A stretch of DNA of 64,000 bases from Burkholderia cenocepacia (lineage in GTDB: Bacteria; Pseudomonadota; Gammaproteobacteria; Burkholderiales; Burkholderiaceae), in assembly GCF_900446215.1 (NCBI RefSeq), contig NZ_UAQZ01000012.1, positions 186,001 to 250,000 on the forward strand, read 5' to 3'. Position 1 is the first letter of the stretch. Every line of letters begins with the position of its first letter. Positions 9,171 through 18,045 of this stretch are shown one piece after another. The notes under the pieces were generated by a model that saw only the letters and a program-made list of their open reading frames with translations, had not been told where the DNA came from and made no database searches. Made by a program: the position numbers and the translations under genes.

Positions 9171-9225
9171 CAAGATACTGGGCGCGTTTTAACCCGAAAC
9201 GCACTGTTGCTGCGCGCGCAATCGT

Positions 9226-9714
9226 ATGACCGGCGGCCTCTACGATCCCGAGAACATCGCGCTGGAAACGAGCCTCGGCTATTACCTGTCGAAGGCGAAG
9301 CAGGCGCTCGTCGAGCGGATGGATCGCGCGCTCGAGCCGCTCGACCTAACCGCGCAGCAGATCGGCGTGATCCTGCTGCTGTCGCGCGGCTACGCGCGCA
9401 CGCCGTTCGAACTGTCCCGCAAGATGTCGTACGACAGCGGCTCGATGACGCGCATGCTCGACCGGCTCGAACGCAAGGGGCTGATCGCACGCGCGCGCAG
9501 CGAGCAGGACCGCCGGATGATCGAGCTGACGCTGACCGAGCGCGGCCTCGAAGCCGCCCGCGCGCTGCCGTCGCTGGTCGCGACCGCGCTCAACGCGCAA
9601 CTGGAGGGCTTTTCGGCCGACGAACTGGCGACGCTCACCGGCCTGCTGCAGCGTTTCATCGCCAACGGGCCCGGCTCGACCGGCTGCCCGAAGCCCGACG
9701 AACCCGACTGCTGA
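9226..9714 (+). CDS. MarR-family transcriptional regulator
   Basis: Winged-helix repressor of the MarR/EmrR type, which usually responds to small aromatic compounds. 162 residues: helical dimer region (about 10-45), the winged helix with ELSRKMSYDSGSMTRMLDRL (recognition helix) and KGLIARARSEQDRRMIELTL, the conserved DxRxxxxxLT wing. It is followed after 177 bases by a drug-efflux MFS gene and preceded by efflux genes on the other strand, so it most likely controls them. A palindrome between it and the MFS gene is a likely operator. Confidence 0.92.
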   Translation: MTGGLYDPENIALETSLGYYLSKAKQALVERMDRALEPLDLTAQQIGVILLLSRGYARTPFELSRKMSYDSGSMTRMLDRLERKGLIARARSEQDRRMIELTLTERGLEAARALPSLVATALNAQLEGFSADELATLTGLLQRFIANGPGSTGCPKPDEPDC

Positions 9715-9738
9715 TGTGCGCGGAGCCCTCATGTCTAG

Positions 9739-9752
9739 GTTAAGCATTCGCT
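9739..9752. promoter_or_regulatory. TAAGC palindrome, candidate MarR operator before the MFS pump gene
   Basis: TAAGC-ATTC-GCTTA is a perfect 5-bp inverted repeat with a 4-base centre, placed about 140 bases before the MFS start. It shares TAAGCA with the AT-rich patch upstream of marR. Its position suits control of the pump gene by the MarR protein, but binding is inferred. Confidence 0.4.
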
Positions 9753-9891
9753 TATTTCTCTGTCTGGGCAGAAGATGACGAGGCACGCGCTCCGCTTTTT
9801 CCCTTTTTCATTCCACCCGGCCGGGTCGCGCTGCGTCGCGCGCCCGTGCGTTGTGCCGGCGCGTCGCGCGCGCCGCGTCTAGGAGATTCCG

Positions 9892-11454
9892 ATGTCCGCC
9901 ACAACGGCATCCGCCCCCTCCCCCGCCGCCGAACCCGCGCCGCTGACCGGCGGCGCACTCGCGCTGCTGACCGTCGGGCTCGCGCTCGGCACCTTCATGG
10001 AAGTGCTCGACACGTCGATCGCGAACGTCGCGGTGCCGACCATCTCGGGTAGCCTCGGCGTCGCGACGAGCGAAGGCACGTGGGTGATTTCGTCGTACTC
10101 GGTCGCGTCCGCGATCGCGGTGCCGCTCACCGGCTGGCTCGCGCGCCGGGTCGGCGAGGTGCGCCTCTTCACGCTGTCGGTGCTCGCGTTCACGATCGCG
10201 TCGGCGCTCTGCGGCCTCGCGACCAACTTCGAGACGCTGATCGCGTTCCGGCTGCTGCAAGGCCTCGTGTCGGGGCCGATGGTGCCGCTGTCGCAGACGA
10301 TCCTGATGCGCAGCTACCCGCCCGCGAAACGCGGGCTCGCGCTCGGGCTATGGGCGATGACGGTGATCGTCGCCCCGATCTTCGGCCCGTTGCTGGGCGG
10401 CTGGATCAGCGACAACTACACGTGGCCGTGGATCTTCTACATCAACCTGCCGATCGGCGTGTTCTCGGCGACCTGCGCGTACTTCCTGCTGCGCGGCCGC
10501 GAAACGAAGACGTCGAAGCAGCGGATCGACGCAATCGGCCTCGCGCTGCTCGTGATCGGCGTGTCGTGCCTGCAGATGATGCTCGACCTCGGCAAGGACC
10601 GCGACTGGTTCAACTCGTCGTTCATCGTCGCGCTCGCGCTGATCGCCGTCGTGTCGCTCGCGTTCATGCTCGTGTGGGAGGCGACCGAGAAGGAGCCGGT
10701 GGTCGACCTGTCGCTGTTCAAGGACCGCAACTTCGCGCTCGGCGCGCTGATCATCTCGTTCGGCTTCATGGCGTTCTTCGGCTCGGTCGTGATCTTCCCG
10801 CTGTGGCTGCAGACGGTGATGGGCTACACGGCCGGCAAGGCTGGCCTCGCGACCGCGCCGGTCGGGCTGCTCGCGCTGGTGCTGTCGCCGCTGATCGGCC
10901 GCAACATGCACCGGCTCGACCTGCGGATGGTCGCGAGCTTCGCGTTCATCGTGTTCGCGGGCGTGTCGCTGTGGAACGCGACGTTTACGCTCGACGTGCC
11001 GTTCAACCACGTGATCCTGCCGCGGCTCGTGCAGGGCATCGGCGTCGCGTGCTTCTTCGTGCCGATGACGACGATCACGCTGTCGAGCATCTCCGACGAG
11101 CGGCTCGCGAGCGCGTCGGGATTGTCGAACTTCCTGCGCACGCTGTCCGGCGCGATCGGCACCGCGGCCAGCTCGACGTTCTGGGAGAACGACGCGATCT
11201 ACCATCATGCGCGGCTCTCGGAATCGGTGAGCGTCTACGCGCAGAACACGACCGACTACCAGGGCGCGCTCGCGCAGCTCGGCATCGTCGGGCAGACGGC
11301 CAATGCGCAACTCAACCAGCTCGTCACGCAGCAGGGCTTCATGATGGCGACCAACGACTTCTTCCATCTGTCGGCGGGCGTGTTCATCGCGCTCGCGGCG
11401 CTCGTGTGGATCACGAAGCCGAAGAAGGGCGCGGGGCCGGCGATGGGGCATTGA
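9892..11454 (+). CDS. MFS drug exporter, DHA2/EmrB-QacA type (14 membrane helices)
   Basis: Proton-driven inner-membrane drug exporter. 520 residues with the DHA2 pattern: first helix GTFMEVLDTSIANVAVPTIS (helix-1 motif D1), motif A GWLARRVGEVRLF in the first loop, motif C region GPLLGGWISDNYTWPWIF, and about 14 hydrophobic helices. EmrB-type pumps normally work with an EmrA membrane-fusion protein and an outer-membrane channel; the channel is nearby but no emrA lies in the window. A GGAG site stands 8 bases before ATG. Substrate unknown. Confidence 0.93.
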   Translation: MSATTASAPSPAAEPAPLTGGALALLTVGLALGTFMEVLDTSIANVAVPTISGSLGVATSEGTWVISSYSVASAIAVPLTGWLARRVGEVRLFTLSVLAFTIASALCGLATNFETLIAFRLLQGLVSGPMVPLSQTILMRSYPPAKRGLALGLWAMTVIVAPIFGPLLGGWISDNYTWPWIFYINLPIGVFSATCAYFLLRGRETKTSKQRIDAIGLALLVIGVSCLQMMLDLGKDRDWFNSSFIVALALIAVVSLAFMLVWEATEKEPVVDLSLFKDRNFALGALIISFGFMAFFGSVVIFPLWLQTVMGYTAGKAGLATAPVGLLALVLSPLIGRNMHRLDLRMVASFAFIVFAGVSLWNATFTLDVPFNHVILPRLVQGIGVACFFVPMTTITLSSISDERLASASGLSNFLRTLSGAIGTAASSTFWENDAIYHHARLSESVSVYAQNTTDYQGALAQLGIVGQTANAQLNQLVTQQGFMMATNDFFHLSAGVFIALAALVWITKPKKGAGPAMGH

Positions 11455-11550
11455 GGCGGTCGCGTTCGGGTTCCCGGCACGCCGCCCATGCGGCGTCCGC
11501 CACATAGATAAAGAGCTAAGCTGGCCGACCCGGACTCGCGGAACAGTGAA

Positions 11551-11802
11551 ATGCCGACTTATGACCTACGTGATGCGACAAGGAACCTGTCGCTTTTGAT
11601 CGATGACGCAATTCGTTCTGGTGAACCGTTCGTCATCGAGAACCACGGCAAGCCGCTGGTCAAAGTCGTGCCGATTGCCTCGGCACCGACGCTTGCTCCG
11701 GTATCGCGGGTCGGATTCATGAAGGGGCAGATTCGGGTCCCCGAGGATTTCGATGCGTTGCACGCCGACACGATTCGAAACAGATTCGACGGCACTGAAT
11801 GA
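11551..11802 (+). CDS. Phd/YefM-type antitoxin, apparently without its toxin
   Basis: 83 residues. The N-terminal half (MPTYDLRDATRNLSLLIDDA, then GEPFVIENHGKPLVKVVP) matches the Phd/YefM DNA-binding fold; the C-terminal half (VPEDFDALHADTIRNRFDG) is the toxin-binding tail seen in VapB-like partners of PIN-domain toxins. Such genes are normally followed at once by the toxin, but the next 30 bases hold no such gene and the convergent LysR gene ends at 11833. It is therefore likely an orphan left after toxin loss. Confidence 0.82.
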   Translation: MPTYDLRDATRNLSLLIDDAIRSGEPFVIENHGKPLVKVVPIASAPTLAPVSRVGFMKGQIRVPEDFDALHADTIRNRFDGTE

Positions 11803-11832
11803 AATCAGCGTGCCGAACGTCTCGTCCTTGCC

Positions 11833-12759
11833 TCACTCCCGCGCCCGCAATCCCCCGAACGCCAGATCGTCGGCCGGCGCGAGCGGCAGCGTCGCCCGCG
11901 CGACGTCGAGCCAGGCGCGCGCCGCGTGCGACAGATAGCCCTTCTTCAGCCAGCCGAGCGCGATCGCCCACGTGATTTCCGGCTCGACGATCGGCCGGCA
12001 CGTGAACTGCCCCGCGTCGAGCCGCCGGCAATACGGCTCGGGCAGCAGCGCGATGCCGACGCCCGCATGCACGAGCGCGGCCATGAAATCCCAGTGGCCG
12101 CTGCGGCTCACGATCGACGGCGTGAAGCCGGCCTGCCGGCACGCATCGAGCACCGCGTCGTGCAGCGCGAGGCTTTCCGCATAGAACACGAACGATTCGC
12201 GCGCGAGATCCGCGAGCGGCACGGCCGCGTGGTCCTCCCAGCGCGACTCGCGCGGCGCGACGAGCCACAGCGGCGCGCGCACCATCGGCAGCCGCTCGAA
12301 CGTGCCGGGATCGACAGGCTCCAGCAGCCCGCCGAGCTCCAGCTCGCCCGACGTCAGCGCGGCCTCGATCATCCGCGCGCCCTGCTCGAACAGCTTCAGC
12401 TCGATGTTCGGGTAGCGCTGCTTGTACGCGGCGATGATCGGCGTGAACAGCGAACCGCCGAGCGGCGGAATGCCGATCGTCAGCTCGCCGCGTCCGAGCG
12501 TGCCGAGATCGTTCAGCTCCGATTGCAGCTGCGCCTGCGCGGCCAGCACGTCCTGGCCGCGCTGGAACACGATCCGCCCGGCGTCGGTCAGCACCATCTG
12601 CCGGCCGTCGCGCAGCAGCAGCGGCGAACCGATCTCGTCTTCCAGCGCCTTCACCATCTTGCTGATGGTCGGCTGCGTGACGAACAGCTTGTCGGCCGCC
12701 GCGGTGAAGCTCTGCTGACGAACCACCTCGACGAAGTACCGCAGTGCGCGCAATTCCAT
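11833..12759 (-). CDS. LysR-family transcriptional regulator (CidR-like position)
   Basis: 308-residue LysR regulator: winged helix-turn-helix at the start (FTAAADKLFVTQPTISKMVKAL) and a periplasmic-binding-like effector domain (about 90-295, GELTIGIPPLGGS). It is divergent from lrgA/lrgB-like genes, the arrangement of CidR-type activators that respond to carbon overflow metabolites such as acetate. The assignment to CidR is by context; the effector is not visible in the sequence. Confidence 0.9.
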   Translation of the reverse strand: MELRALRYFVEVVRQQSFTAAADKLFVTQPTISKMVKALEDEIGSPLLLRDGRQMVLTDAGRIVFQRGQDVLAAQAQLQSELNDLGTLGRGELTIGIPPLGGSLFTPIIAAYKQRYPNIELKLFEQGARMIEAALTSGELELGGLLEPVDPGTFERLPMVRAPLWLVAPRESRWEDHAAVPLADLARESFVFYAESLALHDAVLDACRQAGFTPSIVSRSGHWDFMAALVHAGVGIALLPEPYCRRLDAGQFTCRPIVEPEITWAIALGWLKKGYLSHAARAWLDVARATLPLAPADDLAFGGLRARE

Positions 12760-12841
12760 CGATCACTCCCCAGATTGGTGCGGCTGAATGCAAGCGAATT
12801 CCGAATTGGAATGACAAGGATAGAGACAAGTCATTTTATTT

Positions 12842-12864
12842 ATGGTTAGGGGAAACCCTATACT
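12842..12864 (+). promoter_or_regulatory. Promoter and LysR-site candidate before the lrgA-like gene
   Basis: A GGTT-AGGGGA-AACC inverted repeat ends next to a strong TATACT minus-10 (12859-12864), 37 bases before the lrgA-like ATG. An AT-rich TTATTT lies 17 bases upstream of the minus-10. The position fits activation by the divergent LysR protein; inferred. Confidence 0.4.
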
Positions 12865-12900
12865 TGCTCCATTGACAGAAACATCTGTATGGAGCCCGCC

Positions 12901-13374
12901 ATGAACAAGCCGACCGCCACTGCCGCCGCCCGCCCCGCTGCTTCGGGCAGCCTCGCGCACACGGGCCGGATCGTGCTGCAGGCCGCCGCGCTCGGCGTGC
13001 TGTGGATGGCGGTCGACTGGGCCGTGCGCAAGGTCGGGCTGCCGATTCCGTCCGGCGTGATCGGCCTCGCGGTGCTGCTCGTGCTGCTGTTCTCGGGTCG
13101 CGTCGCGCCGGCGTGGGTGAAGGACGGCGCGAACTGGCTGCTGTCCGACATGCTGCTGTTCTTCGTGCCGGCCGCCGTCGCGGCCGTGCAGTACGGCGGG
13201 CTGTTCCGCGAGGACGGCTGGCGCATCGCGCTGGTGATGCTCGCCGGCACCGCGTTCGTGATGGTCGCGGTGGCCGTCGCGGTCGATCTCGCCGCGAAGC
13301 TCGAACGCCGGCTCGCCGCGCAGCGCGTGTTCGCGGAACGCCGCCGCGCGCGCCTGAGCGCCATCGCGCACTGA
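12901..13374 (+). CDS. lrgA: LrgA/CidA family holin-like protein
   Basis: Small inner-membrane protein of the CidA/LrgA family, implicated in control of murein hydrolase export, autolysis and pyruvate movement. 157 residues from the ATG at 12901, which has GGAG 7 bases upstream; the in-frame ATG at 12889 overlaps that site and is rejected. Four hydrophobic helices are visible, with the conserved GLPIPSGVIGLAVLLVLL and WLLSDMLLFFVPAAVAAVQY segments. It is followed 13 bases later by the lrgB partner. Confidence 0.92.
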   Translation: MNKPTATAAARPAASGSLAHTGRIVLQAAALGVLWMAVDWAVRKVGLPIPSGVIGLAVLLVLLFSGRVAPAWVKDGANWLLSDMLLFFVPAAVAAVQYGGLFREDGWRIALVMLAGTAFVMVAVAVAVDLAAKLERRLAAQRVFAERRRARLSAIAH

Positions 13375-13387
13375 GCCGGAGCCGTTC

Positions 13388-14110
13388 ATGCTCGCCGCGC
13401 TATCGAACCTGCCCGCCGACCGGGTGAATACCGCGATCTCCGTCGGCTGCTTCGTGCTGACCGTCGTGCTGTATTTCGCGTCGAAGCGGCTCTATGCGTA
13501 CAAGAAAACGCTGCTGTTCTCGCCGCTCGTGTTCGTGCCGGGCGTGCTGGTGCTGCTCGTGCTGCTGACCGGCATCCCGTATTCGGTCTATTTCCGCGAC
13601 ACGCGCTGGCTGATGTGGCTGCTCGGCCCGGCGACGATCGCGTTCGCGGTGCCGATCTACGACTATCGCGACCTGATCCGTCGCCACTGGCTGTCGCTGT
13701 CGGTCGGCGTCGCGGTCGGGATCGCGGCGGGCGTATGCGGGTCGCTGCTGCTCGCGAAGCTGCTGCACCTGTCGCCCGAGCTGCAGCGCTCGCTGATGAC
13801 GCGCTCGGTGTCGACGCCGTTCGCGCTCGCCGTGTCCGACAAGATCCATGCGCCGAAGGACCTCACGGCCCTGTTCGTGATCGCGACCGGCATCTGCGGG
13901 ATGCTGCTCGGCGAGCTCGTGCTGGCGCTCGTGCCGATGCGCACGCGGCTCGCGCGCGGCGCGCTGTTCGGCGCGGCCGCCCACGGCGTGGGCACCGCGA
14001 AGGCGCGCGAGATCGGCAGCGAGGAAGGCGTCGTGTCGAGCCTGACGATGATGATCGCGGGCGTCGCGATGGTGCTGATCGCGCCGCTGCTCACGCTGCT
14101 GCCGATCTGA
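13388..14110 (+). CDS. lrgB: LrgB/CidB family membrane protein
   Basis: Partner of the lrgA-like gene; 240 residues, polytopic, with the LrgB signature around LMTRSVSTPFALAVSDKI and the following helix ALFVIATGICGMLLGELVL, then GAAAHGVGTAKAREIGSEEG. LrgA/B pairs act together in the inner membrane. It is 13 bases after lrgA and certainly in the same operon. Whether it acts in lysis control or metabolite transport cannot be told from sequence. Confidence 0.93.
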   Translation: MLAALSNLPADRVNTAISVGCFVLTVVLYFASKRLYAYKKTLLFSPLVFVPGVLVLLVLLTGIPYSVYFRDTRWLMWLLGPATIAFAVPIYDYRDLIRRHWLSLSVGVAVGIAAGVCGSLLLAKLLHLSPELQRSLMTRSVSTPFALAVSDKIHAPKDLTALFVIATGICGMLLGELVLALVPMRTRLARGALFGAAAHGVGTAKAREIGSEEGVVSSLTMMIAGVAMVLIAPLLTLLPI

Positions 14111-14350
14111 CGACGGATGCGCGGGCGGGCGCCGCTCGCCGCCCTGCCGCGTTCCTCGCCTGACGGTCTGTTCCCGCCGGCCGCACTCCGCTCCTCCCCG
14201 GGGATCGTTTCCCCGCCGTTCCTGCCCTGCATCGAGCCGCGCCGGCCGACAATCGGCTGAGATAGCCGCAATTCCCCCCTCTTTTCCGCCCATCGGCCTC
14301 GGCCCGGATGCCGAACAATGCATGCTACGAGACATCACGCACGCATTCAC

Positions 14351-14851
14351 ATGGCCACGACCGCAAACCCGACCGCCGACAAGCCGGCTTCGTCCGGCAA
14401 GTTCAAGCGCATCGCGCTCATCGCCGTCATCGCGCTGGGCGCGGCTGCCGCCGCCGCCGGCGGCATGTACGTGTTCCTGGGCAAGGCAGGCGTCGGCCAC
14501 GCGAGCGCGCCCGCCGAGCCGGCGCCGCTGGCCGCGCCGGTGTTCTTCCCGCTCGACCCGCTGACCGTGAACCTGCAGTCCGACGACGGCGCGCAGCACT
14601 ACCTGCGCGTCGGCCTGTCGCTGAAGCTCACGGACCCGAAGGCGCAGGAGCAACTGACCGCGCGGATGCCGGAAATCCGCAGCCGGATCCTGCTCGCGCT
14701 GTCGAACAAGCATCCCGAGGAGCTTGCGACGCCGGACGGCAAACGTTCGCTCGCGACGGAGCTGCGGGAGCTGATCGAGCAGCCGACGCAGCCGGGCAAC
14801 CAGCGCGCGAAGGTCGACGACGTCCTGTTCACCGAGTTCGTCGTCCAGTAA
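14351..14851 (+). CDS. fliL: Flagellar basal-body protein FliL
   Basis: Membrane protein next to the stator that tunes motor torque. 166 residues from MATTANPTADKP; an ATG 33 bases earlier is less likely because the residues it adds (HATRHHARIH) fit no family pattern. One membrane helix (about 17-37, IALIAVIALGAAAAAAGGMYVF), then the periplasmic FliL domain with FFPLDPLTVNLQ, YLRVGLSLKLTD, RSRILLALSNK and the ending VLFTEFVVQ. First gene of fliLMNOPQR. Confidence 0.93.
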   Translation: MATTANPTADKPASSGKFKRIALIAVIALGAAAAAAGGMYVFLGKAGVGHASAPAEPAPLAAPVFFPLDPLTVNLQSDDGAQHYLRVGLSLKLTDPKAQEQLTARMPEIRSRILLALSNKHPEELATPDGKRSLATELRELIEQPTQPGNQRAKVDDVLFTEFVVQ

Positions 14852-14873
14852 CGCGGCCGCGAAAGGAGCGCGT

Positions 14874-15872
14874 ATGGGTCACCAGGAGTTCATGTCCCAG
14901 GAGGAGGTCGATGCCCTCCTCAAGGGCGTCACGGGCGAAACCGATGCAGTCGACGAGCAGCGCGACACATCGGGCGTCCGCCCCTACAACATCGCGACGC
15001 AGGAGCGAATCGTCCGCGGCCGGATGCCCGGCCTCGAGATCATCAACGACCGCTTCGCGCGCCTGTTGCGGATCGGCATCTTCAACTTCATGCGGCGTAC
15101 GGCGGAAATCTCCGTCAGCCAGGTGAAGGTGCAGAAGTACAGCGAATTCACCCGCAACCTGCCGATCCCGACCAACCTGAACCTGGTGCACGTGAAACCG
15201 CTGCGCGGCACGTCGCTGTTCGTGTTCGACCCGAACCTCGTGTTCTTCGTCGTCGACAACCTGTTCGGCGGCGACGGGCGCTTCCACACGCGCGTCGAGG
15301 GCCGCGACTTCACGGCCACCGAGCAGCGGATCATCGGCAAGCTGCTGAACCTCGTGTTCGAGCACTACACGACCGCGTGGAAGAGCGTGCGGCCGCTGCA
15401 GTTCGAATTCGTGCGCTCGGAGATGCACACGCAGTTCGCGAACGTCGCGACGCCGAACGAGATCGTGATCGTCACGCAGTTCTCGATCGAGTTCGGGCCG
15501 ACGGGCGGCACGCTGCACATCTGCATGCCGTACTCGATGATCGAGCCAATCCGCGACGTGCTCAGCTCGCCGATCCAGGGCGAGGCGCTCGAAGTCGACC
15601 GCCGCTGGGTGCGCGTGCTGTCCCAGCAGGTGCAGGCCGCCGAGGTCGAGCTGACCGCGAATCTCGCCGAAATCTCGTCGACGTTCGAGAAGATCCTGAA
15701 CCTGCGCGCGGGCGATGTGCTGCCGCTCGAGATCGAGGACACGATCACCGCGAAGGTCGACGGCGTGCCGGTGATGGAATGCGGCTACGGAATTTTCAAT
15801 GGTCAATATGCGTTGCGCGTGCAGAAGATGATCGGCGCGAGCGATTCGATGAAGGAAGGTGGATATGAGTGA
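14874..15872 (+). CDS. fliM: Flagellar motor switch protein FliM
   Basis: C-ring protein that binds phosphorylated CheY. 332 residues: the N-terminal CheY-binding helix FMSQEEVDALLKGVTGE (about residues 3-20), the middle CheC-like domain (about 45-230) and the C-terminal SpoA domain. AAGGAG stands 8 bases before ATG. It overlaps fliN by 8 bases. Confidence 0.97.
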   Translation: MGHQEFMSQEEVDALLKGVTGETDAVDEQRDTSGVRPYNIATQERIVRGRMPGLEIINDRFARLLRIGIFNFMRRTAEISVSQVKVQKYSEFTRNLPIPTNLNLVHVKPLRGTSLFVFDPNLVFFVVDNLFGGDGRFHTRVEGRDFTATEQRIIGKLLNLVFEHYTTAWKSVRPLQFEFVRSEMHTQFANVATPNEIVIVTQFSIEFGPTGGTLHICMPYSMIEPIRDVLSSPIQGEALEVDRRWVRVLSQQVQAAEVELTANLAEISSTFEKILNLRAGDVLPLEIEDTITAKVDGVPVMECGYGIFNGQYALRVQKMIGASDSMKEGGYE

Positions 15873-16353
15873 GCTGAACCAGACGCCCGACGACGACATG
15901 CAGGCGATGGCCGATGCAGCGCTCGCGGCGTCGGCCGCCGACGCGCAGGCGCCGGCCGCGGCCGACGAGGATCCGGGCATGGACGACTGGGCGGCCGCGC
16001 TCGCCGAGCAGAACCAGCAGCCGGTGGCGGCCGGGGCGACGGGCGCCGGCGTGTTCCAGCCGCTGTCGAAGGCCGCGGCGAGCTCGACGCACAACGACAT
16101 CGAGATGATCCTCGACATCCCGGTCAAGATGACCGTGGAGCTCGGCCGCACGAAGATCGCGATCCGCAACCTGCTGCAGCTCGCGCAGGGGTCGGTCGTC
16201 GAGCTCGACGGCATGGCCGGCGAGCCGATGGACGTGCTCGTGAACGGCTGCCTGATCGCGCAGGGCGAAGTCGTGGTGGTCAACGACAAGTTCGGCATTC
16301 GCCTCACCGACATCATCACGCCGGCCGAACGTATCCGGAAGCTGAATCGATGA
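15865..16353 (+). CDS. fliN: Flagellar motor switch protein FliN
   Basis: C-ring component, 162 residues from MSELNQTPDDD, inside the end of fliM. A long acidic Ala-rich N-terminal region (about 1-75) precedes the SpoA domain with the strongly conserved LDIPVKMTVELGRTKI, LLQLAQGSVVELD and FGIRLTDIITPAERI. The N-terminal extension makes it somewhat longer than enteric FliN. It overlaps fliO by 4 bases. Confidence 0.96.
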   Translation: MSELNQTPDDDMQAMADAALAASAADAQAPAAADEDPGMDDWAAALAEQNQQPVAAGATGAGVFQPLSKAAASSTHNDIEMILDIPVKMTVELGRTKIAIRNLLQLAQGSVVELDGMAGEPMDVLVNGCLIAQGEVVVVNDKFGIRLTDIITPAERIRKLNR

Positions 16354-16925
16354 ACGTCGTCAAGCCCGGCCAGCGTGTGTGCCGCGCGATGGCGGCGACG
16401 GTGCTTGCCGTCGTCGCGTCGCTCGTGTGCACGCCGGCCGGCGCCGCGGACATGAACGCGGTGAACCACCCCGGTTCGATCGCGTCGAGCGTGACGGTCG
16501 GCTCGGCCGCGCCGTCGCTCGGCATCGGCGCGGTGCTGCAGACGCTCGTCGGGCTCGCGGTCGTGATCGGCCTCGTGTTCGCGTGCGCGTGGCTCGCGCG
16601 CCGCTTCGGCTTCCAGCCCGCGCGGCGCGGCGGCCCGCTCAAGGTCGTGTCGAGCGTCGGGCTCGGCGCGAAGGAAAGCGCGACGATCGTCGAGATCGGC
16701 GACACCTGGCTCGTGCTCGGCGTCGCGCCGGGCAACGTGCGCCTGCTGCATACGCTGCCGGCCGCCTCGGTGGCGGCCACCGCGACCGCGGGGTCGGTTC
16801 CGGCCGACGCGTCCGCCGGCGGCCATGCGCCCGACGCCGGCCTGCCCGGCACGTTCGGCTCACGGTTTCGCGACGCGCTCGCGGGCGAAGCCGTGAAACG
16901 CCTCGGGCGTGGCAAGGACCGTTGA
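16350..16925 (+). CDS. fliO: Flagellar biosynthesis protein FliO
   Basis: Accessory membrane protein that helps assemble FliP in the flagellar export gate. 191 residues: a signal-like hydrophobic start ending PAGAAD, a membrane helix (about 67-86, LQTLVGLAVVIGLVFACAWL) and a cytoplasmic domain with GPLKVVSSVGLGAKESATIVEIGDTWLVLGV (family core, split by its beta turns). Coupled to fliN by ATGA overlap; 36 bases before fliP. Confidence 0.9.
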   Translation: MNVVKPGQRVCRAMAATVLAVVASLVCTPAGAADMNAVNHPGSIASSVTVGSAAPSLGIGAVLQTLVGLAVVIGLVFACAWLARRFGFQPARRGGPLKVVSSVGLGAKESATIVEIGDTWLVLGVAPGNVRLLHTLPAASVAATATAGSVPADASAGGHAPDAGLPGTFGSRFRDALAGEAVKRLGRGKDR

Positions 16926-16961
16926 CATGGCGCCGCGCCCTCTTCCAGTCTCCGCATTCCG

Positions 16962-17723
16962 ATGAAACACGCATTCCTGCGTCACGCGGCGCGCGTCGCG
17001 CCCGTGCTGATCCTCTGTCTCGCCCCTGCGCTCGCGTATGCGCAGGCGAACGGCCTGCCCGCGTTCAACGCGAGCCCGGGGCCGCACGGCGGCACCACCT
17101 ATTCGCTGAGCGTGCAGACGATGCTGCTGCTCACGATGCTGTCGTTCCTGCCGGCGATGCTGCTGATGATGACGAGCTTCACGCGCATCATCATCGTGCT
17201 GTCGCTGCTGCGCCAGGCGCTCGGCACCGCGACGACGCCGCCGAACCAGGTGCTCGTCGGCCTCGCGATGTTCCTCACCTTCTTCGTGATGTCGCCGGTG
17301 CTCGACCGCGCGTACAACGACGGCTACAAGCCGTTCTCCGACGGCTCGATGCCGATGGAGCAGGCCGTGCAGCGCGGCGTCGCGCCGTTCAAGACCTTCA
17401 TGCTGAAGCAGACCCGCGAGACCGACCTCGCGCTGTTCGCGAAGATCTCGAAGGCCGCGCCGATGCAGGGCCCCGACGACGTGCCGCTGTCGCTGCTGGT
17501 GCCCGCGTTCGTCACGAGCGAGCTGAAGACCGGTTTCCAGATCGGCTTCACGGTGTTCATCCCGTTCCTGATCATCGACATGGTCGTCGCGAGCGTGCTG
17601 ATGTCGATGGGGATGATGATGGTGTCGCCGTCCACCGTGTCGCTGCCGTTCAAGCTGATGCTGTTCGTGCTGGTCGACGGCTGGCAGCTGCTGATCGGCT
17701 CGCTCGCGCAGAGCTTCACGTAA
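16962..17723 (+). CDS. fliP: Flagellar export gate protein FliP
   Basis: Core of the type III export gate. 253 residues with a cleavable signal peptide ([18 protein letters not shown], cleavage after AYAQ/A region) and four membrane helices. Conserved family segments are [60 protein letters not shown] and SMGMMMVSP. Forms the gate with FliQ and FliR, encoded next. Confidence 0.97.
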   Translation: MKHAFLRHAARVAPVLILCLAPALAYAQANGLPAFNASPGPHGGTTYSLSVQTMLLLTMLSFLPAMLLMMTSFTRIIIVLSLLRQALGTATTPPNQVLVGLAMFLTFFVMSPVLDRAYNDGYKPFSDGSMPMEQAVQRGVAPFKTFMLKQTRETDLALFAKISKAAPMQGPDDVPLSLLVPAFVTSELKTGFQIGFTVFIPFLIIDMVVASVLMSMGMMMVSPSTVSLPFKLMLFVLVDGWQLLIGSLAQSFT

Positions 17724-17742
17724 GCCGCGGAGGAATCACGCG

Positions 17743-18015
17743 ATGACGCCCGAACAAGTGATGACGCTCGCGCACCAGGCGATGATGGTCGGCCTGCTGC
17801 TCGCGGCCCCGCTGCTGCTGGTCGCGCTCGCGGTCGGCCTCGTCGTGAGCCTGTTCCAGGCCGCGACGCAGATCAACGAAGCGACGTTGTCGTTCATCCC
17901 GAAGCTGCTCGCGGTCGCCGCGACGCTCGTGATCGCCGGCCCGTGGATGCTGACGACGATGCTCGACTACCTGCGGCAGACGCTGCTGCACGTCGCGACG
18001 CTCGGCGTCGGCTGA
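17743..18015 (+). CDS. fliQ: Flagellar export gate protein FliQ
   Basis: 90-residue, two-helix gate subunit. MTPEQVMTLAHQAMMVGLLL and the central LVVSLFQAATQINEATLSFI are diagnostic for FliQ. GGAG lies ahead of the ATG, 19 bases after fliP stops. Confidence 0.97.
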   Translation: MTPEQVMTLAHQAMMVGLLLAAPLLLVALAVGLVVSLFQAATQINEATLSFIPKLLAVAATLVIAGPWMLTTMLDYLRQTLLHVATLGVG

Positions 18016-18045
18016 GCCGCGCGCCGGCAGCCCCGTTCCGCGACG

